NCBI GenBank assembly: GCA_039105265.1
Contig: JAPFFF010000084.1
Span: forward strand, 62,001-126,000
Reading direction: 5' to 3'
DNA length: 64,000 nucleotides
Origin: Tritrichomonas musculus
Lineage: Eukaryota; Parabasalia; Tritrichomonadida; Tritrichomonadidae
Below the pieces are notes generated by a model. That model ran no database searches. It worked only from the letters and a program-made list of their open reading frames with translations, and had not been told where the DNA came from. Below, one piece after another: positions 38,234-54,934 of the stretch (position 1 is its first letter; the number at the start of each line of letters is the position of its first letter). Made by a program: the position numbers and the translations under genes.

Positions 38234-41200
38234 ATGAACACGGAAACGAATACAGAAACGAACACAGAAGAATATCTCGAAATTATGTTATATAAACAGT
38301 TCTATTTTGATTTTAAATATTATTCAGTAATCAGAATTAAAGAAAGGAATACATGAACACGGAAACGAATACAGACGGGAACACGGAAGACCTTAAAGAA
38401 TTTATTTTACAGATGGTTATACTTTACTTATATTTGAAGATGCAGGATTCGAAAGACAAACGTACAGAACGGAATACATGAACACGGAAACGAATACAGA
38501 AACGAACACAGAAGAATATCTCGAAATTATGTTATATAAACAGTTCTATTTTGATTTTAAATATTATTCAGTAATCAGAATTAAAGAAAGGAATACATGA
38601 ACACGGAAACGAATACAGACGGGAACACGGAAGACCTTAAAGAATTTATTTTACAGATGGTTATACTTTACTTATATTTGAAGATGCAGGATTCGAAAGA
38701 CAAACGTACAGAACGGAATACATGAACACGGAAACGAATACAGACGGGAACACGGAAGACCTTAAAGAATTTATTTTACAGATGGTTATACTTTACTTAT
38801 ATTTGAAGATGCAGGATTCGAAAGACAAACGTACAGAACGGAATACATGAACACGGAAACGAATACAGACGGGAACACGGAAGACCTTAAAGAATTTATT
38901 TTACAGATGGTTATACTTTACTTATATTTGAAGATGCAGGATTCGAAAGACAAACGTACAGAACGGAATACATGATCACGGAAACGAATACAGACGGGAA
39001 CACGGAAGACCTTAAAGAATTTATTTTACAGATGGTTATACTTTACTTATATTTGAAGATGCAGGATTCGAAAGACAAACGTACAGAACGGAATACATGA
39101 ACACGGAAACGAATACAGACGGGAACACGGAAGACCTTAAAGAATTTATTTTACAGATGGTTATACTTTACTTATATTTGAAGATGCAGGATTCGAAAGA
39201 CAAACGTACAGAACGGAATACATGAACACGGAAACGAATACAGACGGGAACACGGAAGACCTTAAAGAATTTATTTTACAGATGGTTATACTTTACTTAT
39301 ATTTGAAGATGCAGGATTCGAAAGACAAACGTACGGAACGGAATACATGATCACGGAAACGAATACAGAAACGAACACAGAAGAATATCTCGAAATTATG
39401 TTATATAAACAGTTCTATTTTGATTTTAAATATTATTCAGTAATCAGAATTAAAGAAAGGAATACATGAACACGGAAACGAATACAGACGGGAACACGGA
39501 AGACCTTAAAGAATTTATTTTACAGATGGTTATACTTTACTTATATTTGAAGATGCAGGATTCGAAAGACAAACGTACAGAACGGAATACATGAACACGG
39601 AAACGAATACAGACGGGAACACGGAAGACCTTAAAGAATTTATTTTACAGATGGTTATACTTTACTTATATTTGAAGATGCAGGATTCGAAAGACAAACG
39701 TACAGAACGGAATACATGAACACGGAAACGAATACAGAAACGAACACAGAAGAATATCTCGAAATTATGTTATATAAACAGTTCTATTTTGATTTTAAAT
39801 ATTATTCAGTAATCAGAATTAAAGAAAGGAATACATGAACACGGAAACGAATACAGACGGGAACACGGAAGACCTTAAAGAATTTATTTTACAGATGGTT
39901 ATACTTTACTTATATTTGAAGATGCAGGATTCGAAAGACAAACGTACAGAACGGAATACATGAACACGGAAACGAATACAGACGGGAACACGGAAGACCT
40001 TAAAGAATTTATTTTACAGATGGTTATACTTTACTTATATTTGAAGATGCAGGATTCGAAAGACAAACGTACGGAACGGAATACATGAACACGGAAACGA
40101 ATACAGAAACGAACACAGAAGAATATCTCGAAATTATGTTATATAAACAGTTCTATTTTGATTTTAAATATTATTCAGTAATCAGAATTAAAGAAAGGAA
40201 TACATGAACACGGAAACGAATACAGACGGGAACACGGAAGACCTTAAAGAATTTATTTTACAGATGGTTATACTTTACTTATATTTGAAGATGCAGGATT
40301 CGAAAGACAAACGTACAGAACGGAATACATGAACACGGAAACGAATACAGACGGGAACACGGAAGACCTTAAAGAATTTATTTTACAGATGGTTATACTT
40401 TACTTATATTTGAAGATGCAGGATTCGAAAGACAAACGTACAGAACGGAATACATGAACACGGAAACGAATACAGACGGGAACACGGAAGACCTTAAAGA
40501 ATTTATTTTACAGATGGTTATACTTTACTTATATTTGAAGATGCAGGATTCGAAAGACAAACGTACAGAACGGAATACATGAACACGGAAACGAATACAG
40601 AAACGAACACAGAAGAATATCTCGATTTTATTATATAAACAGTTCTATTTTGATTTTAAATATTATTCAGTAATCAGAATTAAAGAAAGGAATACATGAA
40701 CACGGAAACGAATACAGACGGGAACACGGAAGACCTTAAAGAATTTATTTTACAGATGGTTATACTTTACTTATATTTGAAGATGCAGGATTCGAAAGAC
40801 AAACGTACAGAACGGAATACATGAACACGGAAACGAATACAGACGGGAACACGGAAGACCTTAAAGAATTTATTTTACAGATGGTTATACTTTACTTATA
40901 TTTGAAGATGCAGGATTCGAAAGACAAACGTACAGAACGGAATACATGAACACGGAAACGAATACAGACGGGAACACGGAAGACCTTAAAGAATTTATTT
41001 TACAGATGGTTATACTTTACTTATATTTGAAGATGCAGGATTCGAAAGACAAACGTACAGAACGGAATACATGAACACGGAAACGAATACAGACGGGAAC
41101 ACGGAAGACCTTAAAGAATTTATTTTACAGATGGTTATACTTTACTTATATTTGAAGATGCAGGATTCGAAAGACAAACGTACGGAACGGAATACATGAT

Positions 41201-44200
41201 CACGGAAACGAATACAGAAACGAACACAGAAGAATATCTCGAAATTATGTTATATAAACAGTTCTATTTTGATTTTAAATATTATTCAGTAATCAGAATT
41301 AAAGAAAGGAATACATGAACACGGAAACGAATACAGACGGGAACACGGAAGACCTTAAAGAATTTATTTTACAGATGGTTATACTTTACTTATATTTGAA
41401 GATGCAGGATTCGAAAGACAAACGTACAGAACGGAATACATGAACACGGAAACGAATACAGACGGGAACACGGAAGACCTTAAAGAATTTATTTTACAGA
41501 TGGTTATACTTTACTTATATTTGAAGATGCAGGATTCGAAAGACAAACGTACAGAACGGAATACATGAACACGGAAACGAATACAGACGGGAACACGGAA
41601 GACCTTAAAGAATTTATTTTACAGATGGTTATACTTTACTTATATTTGAAGATGCAGGATTCGAAAGACAAACGTACAGAACGGAATACATGAACACGGA
41701 AACGAATACAGAAACGAACACAGAAGAATATCTCGATTTTATTATATAAACAGTTCTATTTTGATTTTAAATATTATTCAGTAATCAGAATTAAAGAAAG
41801 GAATACATGAACACGGAAACGAATACAGACGGGAACACGGAAGACCTTAAAGAATTTATTTTACAGATGGTTATACTTTACTTATATTTGAAGATGCAGG
41901 ATTCGAAAGACAAACGTACAGAACGGAATACATGAACACGGAAACGAATACAGACGGGAACACGGAAGACCTTAAAGAATTTATTTTACAGATGGTTATA
42001 CTTTACTTATATTTGAAGATGCAGGATTCGAAAGACAAACGTACAGAACGGAATACATGATCACGGAAACGAATACAGACGGGAACACGGAAGACCTTAA
42101 AGAATTTATTTTACAGATGGTTATACTTTACTTATATTTGAAGATGCAGGATTCGAAAGACAAACGTACAGAACGGAATACATGAACACGGAAACGAATA
42201 CAGACGGGAACACGGAAGACCTTAAAGAATTTATTTTACAGATGGTTATACTTTACTTATATTTGAAGATGCAGGATTCGAAAGACAAACGTACAGAACG
42301 GAATACATGATCACGGAAACGAATACAGACGGGAACACGGAAGACCTTAAAGAATTTATTTTACAGATGGTTATACTTTACTTATATTTGAAGATGCAGG
42401 ATTCGAAAGACAAACGTACAGAACGGAATACATGAACACGGAAACGAATACAGACGGGAACACGGAAGACCTTAAAGAATTTATTTTACAGATGGTTATA
42501 CTTTACTTATATTTGAAGATGCAGGATTCGAAAGACAAACGTACGGAACGGAATACATGAACACGGAAACGAATACAGAAACGAACACAGAAGAATATCT
42601 CGAAATTATGTTATATAAACAGTTCTATTTTGATTTTAAATATTATTCAGTAATCAGAATTAAAGAAAGGAATACATGAACACGGAAACGAATACAGACG
42701 GGAACACGGAAGACCTTAAAGAATTTATTTTACAGATGGTTATACTTTACTTATATTTGAAGATGCAGGATTCGAAAGACAAACGTACAGAACGGAATAC
42801 ATGAACACGGAAACGAATACAGACGGGAACACGGAAGACCTTAAAGAATTTATTTTACAGATGGTTATACTTTACTTATATTTGAAGATGCAGGATTCGA
42901 AAGACAAACGTACAGAACGGAATACATGAACACGGAAACGAATACAGACGGGAACACGGAAGACCTTAAAGAATTTATTTTACAGATGGTTATACTTTAC
43001 TTATATTTGAAGATGCAGGATTCGAAAGACAAACGTACAGAACGGAATACATGAACACGGAAACGAATACAGAAACGAACACAGAAGAATATCTCGATTT
43101 TATTATATAAACAGTTCTATTTTGATTTTAAATATTATTCAGTAATCAGAATTAAAGAAAGGAATACATGAACACGGAAACGAATACAGACGGGAACACG
43201 GAAGACCTTAAAGAATTTATTTTACAGATGGTTATACTTTACTTATATTTGAAGATGCAGGATTCGAAAGACAAACGTACAGAACGGAATACATGAACAC
43301 GGAAACGAATACAGACGGGAACACGGAAGACCTTAAAGAATTTATTTTACAGATGGTTATACTTTACTTATATTTGAAGATGCAGGATTCGAAAGACAAA
43401 CGTACAGAACGGAATACATGAACACGGAAACGAATACAGACGGGAACACGGAAGACCTTAAAGAATTTATTTTACAGATGGTTATACTTTACTTATATTT
43501 GAAGATGCAGGATTCGAAAGACAAACGTACAGAACGGAATACATGAACACGGAAACGAATACAGACGGGAACACGGAAGACCTTAAAGAATTTATTTTAC
43601 AGATGGTTATACTTTACTTATATTTGAAGATGCAGGATTCGAAAGACAAACGTACAGAACGGAATACATGAACACGGAAACGAATACAGAAACGAACACA
43701 GAAGAATATCTCGATTTTATTATATAAACAGTTCTATTTTGATTTTAAATATTATTCAGTAATCAGAATTAAAGAAAGGAATACATGAACACGGAAACGA
43801 ATACAGACGGGAACACGGAAGACCTTAAAGAATTTATTTTACAGATGGTTATACTTTACTTATATTTGAAGATGCAGGATTCGAAAGACAAACGTACAGA
43901 ACGGAATACATGAACACGGAAACGAATACAGACGGGAACACGGAAGACCTTAAAGAATTTATTTTACAGATGGTTATACTTTACTTATATTTGAAGATGC
44001 AGGATTCGAAAGACAAACGTACAGAACGGAATACATGAACACGGAAACGAATACAGACGGGAACACGGAAGACCTTAAAGAATTTATTTTACAGATGGTT
44101 ATACTTTACTTATATTTGAAGATGCAGGATTCGAAAGACAAACGTACAGAACGGAATACATGAACACGGAAACGAATACAGAAACGAACACAGAAGAATA

Positions 44201-47200
44201 TCTCGATTTTATTATATAAACAGTTCTATTTTGATTTTAAATATTATTCAGTAATCAGAATTAAAGAAAGGAATACATGAACACGGAAACGAATACAGAC
44301 GGGAACACGGAAGACCTTAAAGAATTTATTTTACAGATGGTTATACTTTACTTATATTTGAAGATGCAGGATTCGAAAGACAAACGTACAGAACGGAATA
44401 CATGAACACGGAAACGAATACAGACGGGAACACGGAAGACCTTAAAGAATTTATTTTACAGATGGTTATACTTTACTTATATTTGAAGATGCAGGATTCG
44501 AAAGACAAACGTACAGAACGGAATACATGAACACGGAAACGAATACAGACGGGAACACGGAAGACCTTAAAGAATTTATTTTACAGATGGTTATACTTTA
44601 CTTATATTTGAAGATGCAGGATTCGAAAGACAAACGTACAGAACGGAATACATGAACACGGAAACGAATACAGACGGGAACACGGAAGACCTTAAAGAAT
44701 TTATTTTACAGATGGTTATACTTTACTTATATTTGAAGATGCAGGATTCGAAAGACAAACGTACAGAACGGAATACATGAACACGGAAACGAATACAGAA
44801 ACGAACACAGAAGAATATCTCGATTTTATTATATAAACAGTTCTATTTTGATTTTAAATATTATTCAGTAATCAGAATTAAAGAAAGGAATACATGAACA
44901 CGGAAACGAATACAGACGGGAACACGGAAGACCTTAAAGAATTTATTTTACAGATGGTTATACTTTACTTATATTTGAAGATGCAGGATTCGAAAGACAA
45001 ACGTACAGAACGGAATACATGAACACGGAAACGAATACAGACGGGAACACGGAAGACCTTAAAGAATTTATTTTACAGATGGTTATACTTTACTTATATT
45101 TGAAGATGCAGGATTCGAAAGACAAACGTACAGAACGGAATACATGAACACGGAAACGAATACAGACGGGAACACGGAAGACCTTAAAGAATTTATTTTA
45201 CAGATGGTTATACTTTACTTATATTTGAAGATGCAGGATTCGAAAGACAAACGTACAGAACGGAATACATGAACACGGAAACGAATACAGACGGGAACAC
45301 GGAAGACCTTAAAGAATTTATTTTACAGATGGTTATACTTTACTTATATTTGAAGATGCAGGATTCGAAAGACAAACGTACAGAACGGAATACATGATCA
45401 CGGAAACGAATACAGACGGGAACACGGAAGACCTTAAAGAATTTATTTTACAGATGGTTATACTTTACTTATATTTGAAGATGCAGGATTCGAAAGACAA
45501 ACGTACAGAACGGAATACATGAACACGGAAACGAATACAGACGGGAACACGGAAGACCTTAAAGAATTTATTTTACAGATGGTTATACTTTACTTATATT
45601 TGAAGATGCAGGATTCGAAAGACAAACGTACGGAACGGAATACATGATCACGGAAACGAATACAGAAACGAACACAGAAGAATATCTCGAAATTATGTTA
45701 TATAAACAGTTCTATTTTGATTTTAAATATTATTCAGTAATCAGAATTAAAGAAAGGAATACATGAACACGGAAACGAATACAGACGGGAACACGGAAGA
45801 CCTTAAAGAATTTATTTTACAGATGGTTATACTTTACTTATATTTGAAGATGCAGGATTCGAAAGACAAACGTACAGAACGGAATACATGAACACGGAAA
45901 CGAATACAGACGGGAACACGGAAGACCTTAAAGAATTTATTTTACAGATGGTTATACTTTACTTATATTTGAAGATGCATGATTCGAAAGACAAACGTAC
46001 AGAACGGAATACATGATCACGGAAACGAATACAGACGGGAACACGGAAGACCTTAAAGAATTTATTTTACAGATGGTTATACTTTACTTATATTTGAAGA
46101 TGCAGGATTCGAAAGACAAACGTACAGAACGGAATACATGAACACGGAAACGAATACAGACGGGAACACGGAAGACCTTAAAGAATTTATTTTACAGATG
46201 GTTATACTTTACTTATATTTGAAGATGCAGGATTCGAAAGACAAACGTACAGAACGGAATACATGATCACGGAAACGAATACAGACGGGAACACGGAAGA
46301 CCTTAAAGAATTTATTTTACAGATGGTTATACTTTACTTATATTTGAAGATGCAGGATTCGAAAGACAAACGTACAGAACGGAATACATGATCACGGAAA
46401 CGAATACAGAAACGAACACAGAAGAATATCTCGATTTTATTATATAAACAGTTCTATTTTGATTTTAAATATTATTCAGTAATCAGAATTAAAGAAAGGA
46501 ATACATGAACACGGAAACGAATACAGACGGGAACACGGAAGACCTTAAAGAATTTATTTTACAGATGGTTATACTTTACTTATATTTGAAGATGCAGGAT
46601 TCGAAAGACAAACGTACAGAACGGAATACATGATCACGGAAACGAATACAGACGGGAACACGGAAGACCTTAAAGAATTTATTTTACAGATGGTTATACT
46701 TTACTTATATTTGAAGATGCAGGATTCGAAAGACAAACGTACAGAACGGAATACATGAACACGGAAACGAATACAGACGGGAACACGGAAGACCTTAAAG
46801 AATTTATTTTACAGATGGTTATACTTTACTTATATTTGAAGATGCAGGATTCGAAAGACAAACGTACAGAACGGAATACATGAACACGGAAACGAATACA
46901 GACGGGAACACGGAAGACCTTAAAGAATTTATTTTACAGATGGTTATACTTTACTTATATTTGAAGATGCAGGATTCGAAAGACAAACGTACAGAACGGA
47001 ATACATGATCACGGAAACGAATACAGACGGGAACACGGAAGACCTTAAAGAATTTATTTTACAGATGGTTATACTTTACTTATATTTGAAGATGCAGGAT
47101 TCGAAAGACAAACGTACAGAACGGAATACATGAACACGGAAACGAATACAGACGGGAACACGGAAGACCTTAAAGAATTTATTTTACAGATGGTTATACT

Positions 47201-50200
47201 TTACTTATATTTGAAGATGCAGGATTCGAAAGACAAACGTACAGAACGGAATACATGAACACGGAAACGAATACAGAAACGAACACAGAAGAATATCTCG
47301 AAATTATGTTATATAAACAGTTCTATTTTGATTTTAAATATTATTCAGTAATCAGAATTAAAGAAAGGAATACATGAACACGGAAACGAATACAGACGGG
47401 AACACGGAAGACCTTAAAGAATTTATTTTACAGATGGTTATACTTTACTTATATTTGAAGATGCAGGATTCGAAAGACAAACGTACAGAACGGAATACAT
47501 GAACACGGAAACGAATACAGACGGGAACACGGAAGACCTTAAAGAATTTATTTTACAGATGGTTATACTTTACTTATATTTGAAGATGCAGGATTCGAAA
47601 GACAAACGTACAGAACGGAATACATGAACACGGAAACGAATACAGAAACGAACACAGAAGAATATCTCGAAATTATGTTATATAAACAGTTCTATTTTGA
47701 TTTTAAATATTATTCAGTAATCAGAATTAAAGAAAGGAATACATGAACACGGAAACGAATACAGACGGGAACACGGAAGACCTTAAAGAATTTATTTTAC
47801 AGATGGTTATACTTTACTTATATTTGAAGATGCAGGATTCGAAAGACAAACGTACAGAACGGAATACATGAACACGGAAACGAATACAGACGGGAACACG
47901 GAAGACCTTAAAGAATTTATTTTACAGATGGTTATACTTTACTTATATTTGAAGATGCAGGATTCGAAAGACAAACGTACAGAACGGAATACATGAACAC
48001 GGAAACGAATACAGACGGGAACACGGAAGACCTTAAAGAATTTATTTTACAGATGGTTATACTTTACTTATATTTGAAGATGCAGGATTCGAAAGACAAA
48101 CGTACAGAACGGAATACATGAACACGGAAACGAATACAGAAACGAACACAGAAGAATATCTCGATTTTATTATATAAACAGTTCTATTTTGATTTTAAAT
48201 ATTATTCAGTAATCAGAATTAAAGAAAGGAATACATGAACACGGAAACGAATACAGACGGGAACACGGAAGACCTTAAAGAATTTATTTTACAGATGGTT
48301 ATACTTTACTTATATTTGAAGATGCAGGATTCGAAAGACAAACGTACAGAACGGAATACATGAACACGGAAACGAATACAGACGGGAACACGGAAGACCT
48401 TAAAGAATTTATTTTACAGATGGTTATACTTTACTTATATTTGAAGATGCAGGATTCGAAAGACAAACGTACAGAACGGAATACATGAACACGGAAACGA
48501 ATACAGACGGGAACACGGAAGACCTTAAAGAATTTATTTTACAGATGGTTATACTTTACTTATATTTGAAGATGCAGGATTCGAAAGACAAACGTACAGA
48601 ACGGAATACATGAACACGGAAACGAATACAGACGGGAACACGGAAGACCTTAAAGAATTTATTTTACAGATGGTTATACTTTACTTATATTTGAAGATGC
48701 AGGATTCGAAAGACAAACGTACAGAACGGAATACATGAACACGGAAACGAATACAGAAACGAACACAGAAGAATATCTCGAAATTATGTTATATAAACAG
48801 TTCTATTTTGATTTTAAATATTATTCAGTAATCAGAATTAAAGAAAGGAATACATGAACACGGAAACGAATACAGACGGGAACACGGAAGACCTTAAAGA
48901 ATTTATTTTACAGATGGTTATACTTTACTTATATTTGAAGATGCAGGATTCGAAAGACAAACGTACAGAACGGAATACATGAACACGGAAACGAATACAG
49001 ACGGGAACACGGAAGACCTTAAAGAATTTATTTTACAGATGGTTATACTTTACTTATATTTGAAGATGCAGGATTCGAAAGACAAACGTACAGAACGGAA
49101 TACATGAACACGGAAACGAATACAGACGGGAACACGGAAGACCTTAAAGAATTTATTTTACAGATGGTTATACTTTACTTATATTTGAAGATGCAGGATT
49201 CGAAAGACAAACGTACAGAACGGAATACATGATCACGGAAACGAATACAGACGGGAACACGGAAGACCTTAAAGAATTTATTTTACAGATGGTTATACTT
49301 TACTTATATTTGAAGATGCAGGATTCGAAAGACAAACGTACAGAACGGAATACATGAACACGGAAACGAATACAGACGGGAACACGGAAGACCTTAAAGA
49401 ATTTATTTTACAGATGGTTATACTTTACTTATATTTGAAGATGCAGGATTCGAAAGACAAACGTACGGAACGGAATACATGAACACGGAAACGAATACAG
49501 AAACGAACACAGAAGAATATCTCGAAATTATGTTATATAAACAGTTCTATTTTGATTTTAAATATTATTCAGTAATCAGAATTAAAGAAAGGAATACATG
49601 AACACGGAAACGAATACAGACGGGAACACGGAAGACCTTAAAGAATTTATTTTACAGATGGTTATACTTTACTTATATTTGAAGATGCAGGATTCGAAAG
49701 ACAAACGTACAGAACGGAATACATGAACACGGAAACGAATACAGACGGGAACACGGAAGACCTTAAAGAATTTATTTTACAGATGGTTATACTTTACTTA
49801 TATTTGAAGATGCAGGATTCGAAAGACAAACGTACAGAACGGAATACATGATCACGGAAACGAATACAGACGGGAACACGGAAGACCTTAAAGAATTTAT
49901 TTTACAGATGGTTATACTTTACTTATATTTGAAGATGCAGGATTCGAAAGACAAACGTACAGAACGGAATACATGAACACGGAAACGAATACAGACGGGA
50001 ACACGGAAGACCTTAAAGAATTTATTTTACAGATGGTTATACTTTACTTATATTTGAAGATGCAGGATTCGAAAGACAAACGTACAGAACGGAATACATG
50101 AACACGGAAACGAATACAGACGGGAACACGGAAGACCTTAAAGAATTTATTTTACAGATGGTTATACTTTACTTATATTTGAAGATGCAGGATTCGAAAG

Positions 50201-53200
50201 ACAAACGTACGGAACGGAATACATGATCACGGAAACGAATACAGAAACGAACACAGAAGAATATCTCGAAATTATGTTATATAAACAGTTCTATTTTGAT
50301 TTTAAATATTATTCAGTAATCAGAATTAAAGAAAGGAATACATGAACACGGAAACGAATACAGACGGGAACACGGAAGACCTTAAAGAATTTATTTTACA
50401 GATGGTTATACTTTACTTATATTTGAAGATGCAGGATTCGAAAGACAAACGTACAGAACGGAATACATGAACACGGAAACGAATACAGACGGGAACACGG
50501 AAGACCTTAAAGAATTTATTTTACAGATGGTTATACTTTACTTATATTTGAAGATGCAGGATTCGAAAGACAAACGTACAGAACGGAATACATGATCACG
50601 GAAACGAATACAGACGGGAACACGGAAGACCTTAAAGAATTTATTTTACAGATGGTTATACTTTACTTATATTTGAAGATGCAGGATTCGAAAGACAAAC
50701 GTACGGAACGGAATACATGAACACGGAAACGAATACAGACGGGAACACGGAAGACCTTAAAGAATTTATTTTACAGATGGTTATACTTTACTTATATTTG
50801 AAGATGCAGGATTCGAAAGACAAACGTACAGAACGGAATACATGATCACGGAAACGAATACAGACGGGAACACGGAAGACCTTAAAGAATTTATTTTACA
50901 GATGGTTATACTTTACTTATATTTGAAGATGCAGGATTCGAAAGACAAACGTACAGAACGGAATACATGAACACGGAAACGAATACAGACGGGAACACGG
51001 AAGACCTTAAAGAATTTATTTTACAGATGGTTATACTTTACTTATATTTGAAGATGCAGGATTCGAAAGACAAACGTACAGAACGGAATACATGAACACG
51101 GAAACGAATACAGACGGGAACACGGAAGACCTTAAAGAATTTATTTTACAGATGGTTATACTTTACTTATATTTGAAGATGCAGGATTCGAAAGACAAAC
51201 GTACAGAACGGAATACATGATCACGGAAACGAATACAGACGGGAACACGGAAGACCTTAAAGAATTTATTTTACAGATGGTTATACTTTACTTATATTTG
51301 AAGATGCAGGATTCGAAAGACAAACGTACAGAACGGAATACATGAACACGGAAACGAATACAGACGGGAACACGGAAGACCTTAAAGAATTTATTTTACA
51401 GATGGTTATACTTTACTTATATTTGAAGATGCAGGATTCGAAAGACAAACGTACAGAACGGAATACATGAACACGGAAACGAATACAGACGGGAACACGG
51501 AAGACCTTAAAGAATTTATTTTACAGATGGTTATACTTTACTTATATTTGAAGATGCAGGATTCGAAAGACAAACGTACAGAACGGAATACATGAACACG
51601 GAAACGAATACAGACGGGAACACGGAAGACCTTAAAGAATTTATTTTACAGATGGTTATACTTTACTTATATTTGAAGATGCAGGATTCGAAAGACAAAC
51701 GTACAGAACGGAATACATGAACACGGAAACGAATACAGACGGGAACACGGAAGACCTTAAAGAATTTATTTTACAGATGGTTATACTTTACTTATATTTG
51801 AAGATGCAGGATTCGAAAGACAAACGTACAGAACGGAATACATGAACACGGAAACGAATACAGACGGGAACACGGAAGACCTTAAAGAATTTATTTTACA
51901 GATGGTTATACTTTACTTATATTTGAAGATGCAGGATTCGAAAGACAAACGTACAGAACGGAATACATGAACACGGAAACGAATACAGAAACGAACACAG
52001 AAGAATATCTCGAAATTATGTTATATAAACAGTTCTATTTTGATTTTAAATATTATTCAGTAATCAGAATTAAAGAAAGGAATACATGAACACGGAAACG
52101 AATACAGACGGGAACACGGAAGACCTTAAAGAATTTATTTTACAGATGGTTATACTTTACTTATATTTGAAGATGCAGGATTCGAAAGACAAACGTACAG
52201 AACGGAATACATGATCACGGAAACGAATACAGAAACGAACACAGAAGAATATCTCGAAATTATGTTATATAAACAGTTCTATTTTGATTTTAAATATTAT
52301 TCAGTAATCAGAATTAAAGAAAGGAATACATGAACACGGAAACGAATACAGACGGGAACACGGAAGACCTTAAAGAATTTATTTTACAGATGGTTATACT
52401 TTACTTATATTTGAAGATGCAGGATTCGAAAGACAAACGTACAGAACGGAATACATGAACACGGAAACGAATACAGACGGGAACACGGAAGACCTTAAAG
52501 AATTTATTTTACAGATGGTTATACTTTACTTATATTTGAAGATGCAGGATTCGAAAGACAAACGTACAGAACGGAATACATGATCACGGAAACGAATACA
52601 GACGGGAACACGGAAGACCTTAAAGAATTTATTTTACAGATGGTTATACTTTACTTATATTTGAAGATGCAGGATTCGAAAGACAAACGTACAGAACGGA
52701 ATACATGAACACGGAAACGAATACAGACGGGAACACGGAAGACCTTAAAGAATTTATTTTACAGATGGTTATACTTTACTTATATTTGAAGATGCAGGAT
52801 TCGAAAGACAAACGTACAGAACGGAATACATGATCACGGAAACGAATACAGAAACGAACACAGAAGAATATCTCGAAATTATGTTATATAAACAGTTCTA
52901 TTTTGATTTTAAATATTATTCAGTAATCAGAATTAAAGAAAGGAATACATGAACACTGAAACGAATACAGACGGGAACACGGAAGACCTTAAAGAATTTA
53001 TTTTACAGATGGTTATACTTTACTTATATTTGAAGATGCAGGATTCGAAAGACAAACGTACAGAACGGAATACATGAACACGGAAACGAATACAGACGGG
53101 AACACGGAAGACCTTAAAGAATTTATTTTACAGATGGTTATACTTTACTTATATTTGAAGATGCAGGATTCGAAAGACAAACGTACAGAACGGAATACAT

Positions 53201-54934
53201 GAACACGGAAACGAATACAGACGGGAACACGGAAGACCTTAAAGAATTTATTTTACAGATGGTTATACTTTACTTATATTTGAAGATGCAGGATTCGAAA
53301 GACAAACGTACAGAACGGAATACATGAACACGGAAACGAATACAGACGGGAACACGGAAGACCTTAAAGAATTTATTTTACAGATGGTTATACTTTACTT
53401 ATATTTGAAGATGCAGGATTCGAAAGACAAACGTACAGAACGGAATACATGATCACGGAAACGAATACAGACGGGAACACGGAAGACCTTAAAGAATTTA
53501 TTTTACAGATGGTTATACTTTACTTATATTTGAAGATGCAGGATTCGAAAGACAAACGTACAGAACGGAATACATGAACACGGAAACGAATACAGAAACG
53601 AACACAGAAGAATATCTCGAAATTATGTTATATAAACAGTTCTATTTTGATTTTAAATATTATTCAGTAATCAGAATTAAAGAAAGGAATACATGAACAC
53701 GGAAACGAATACAGACGGGAACACGGAAGACCTTAAAGAATTTATTTTACAGATGGTTATACTTTACTTATATTTGAAGATGCAGGATTCGAAAGACAAA
53801 CGTACAGAACGGAATACATGAACACGGAAACGAATACAGACGGGAACACGGAAGACCTTAAAGAATTTATTTTACAGATGGTTATACTTTACTTATATTT
53901 GAAGATGCATGATTCGAAAGACAAACGTACAGAACGGAATACATGAACACGGAAACGAATACAGACGGGAACACGGAAGACCTTAAAGAATTTATTTTAC
54001 AGATGGTTATACTTTACTTATATTTGAAGATGCAGGATTCGAAAGACAAACGTACAGAACGGAATACATGAACACGGAAACGAATACAGACGGGAACACG
54101 GAAGACCTTAAAGAATTTATTTTACAGATGGTTATACTTTACTTATATTTGAAGATGCAGGATTCGAAAGACAAACGTACAGAACGGAATACATGATCAC
54201 GGAAACGAATACAGACGGGAACACGGAAGACCTTAAAGAATTTATTTTACAGATGGTTATACTTTACTTATATTTGAAGATGCAGGATTCGAAAGACAAA
54301 CGTACAGAACGGAATACATGATCACGGAAACGAATACAGAAACGAACACAGAAGAATATCTCGATTTTATTATATAAACAGTTCTATTTTGATTTTAAAT
54401 ATTATTCAGTAATCAGAATTAAAGAAAGGAATACATGAAAACGGAAACGAATACAGACGGGAACACGGAAGACCTTAAAGAATTTATTTTACAGATGGTT
54501 ATACTTTACTTATATTTGAAGATGCAGGATTCGAAAGACAAACGTACAGAACGGAATACATGAACACGGAAACGAATACAGACGGGAACACGGAAGACCT
54601 TAAAGAATTTATTTTACAGATGGTTATACTTTACTTATATTTGAAGATGCAGGATTCGAAAGACAAACGTACAGAACGGAATACATGATCACGGAAACGA
54701 ATACAGACGGGAACACGGAAGACCTTAAAGAATTTATTTTACAGATGGTTATACTTTACTTATATTTGAAGATGCAGGATTCGAAAGACAAACGTACAGA
54801 ACGGAATACATGATCACGGAAACGAATACAGACGGGAACACGGAAGACCTTAAAGAATTTATTTTACAGATGGTTATACTTTACTTATATTTGAAGATGC
54901 AGGATTCGAAAGACAAACGTACAGAACGGAATAC

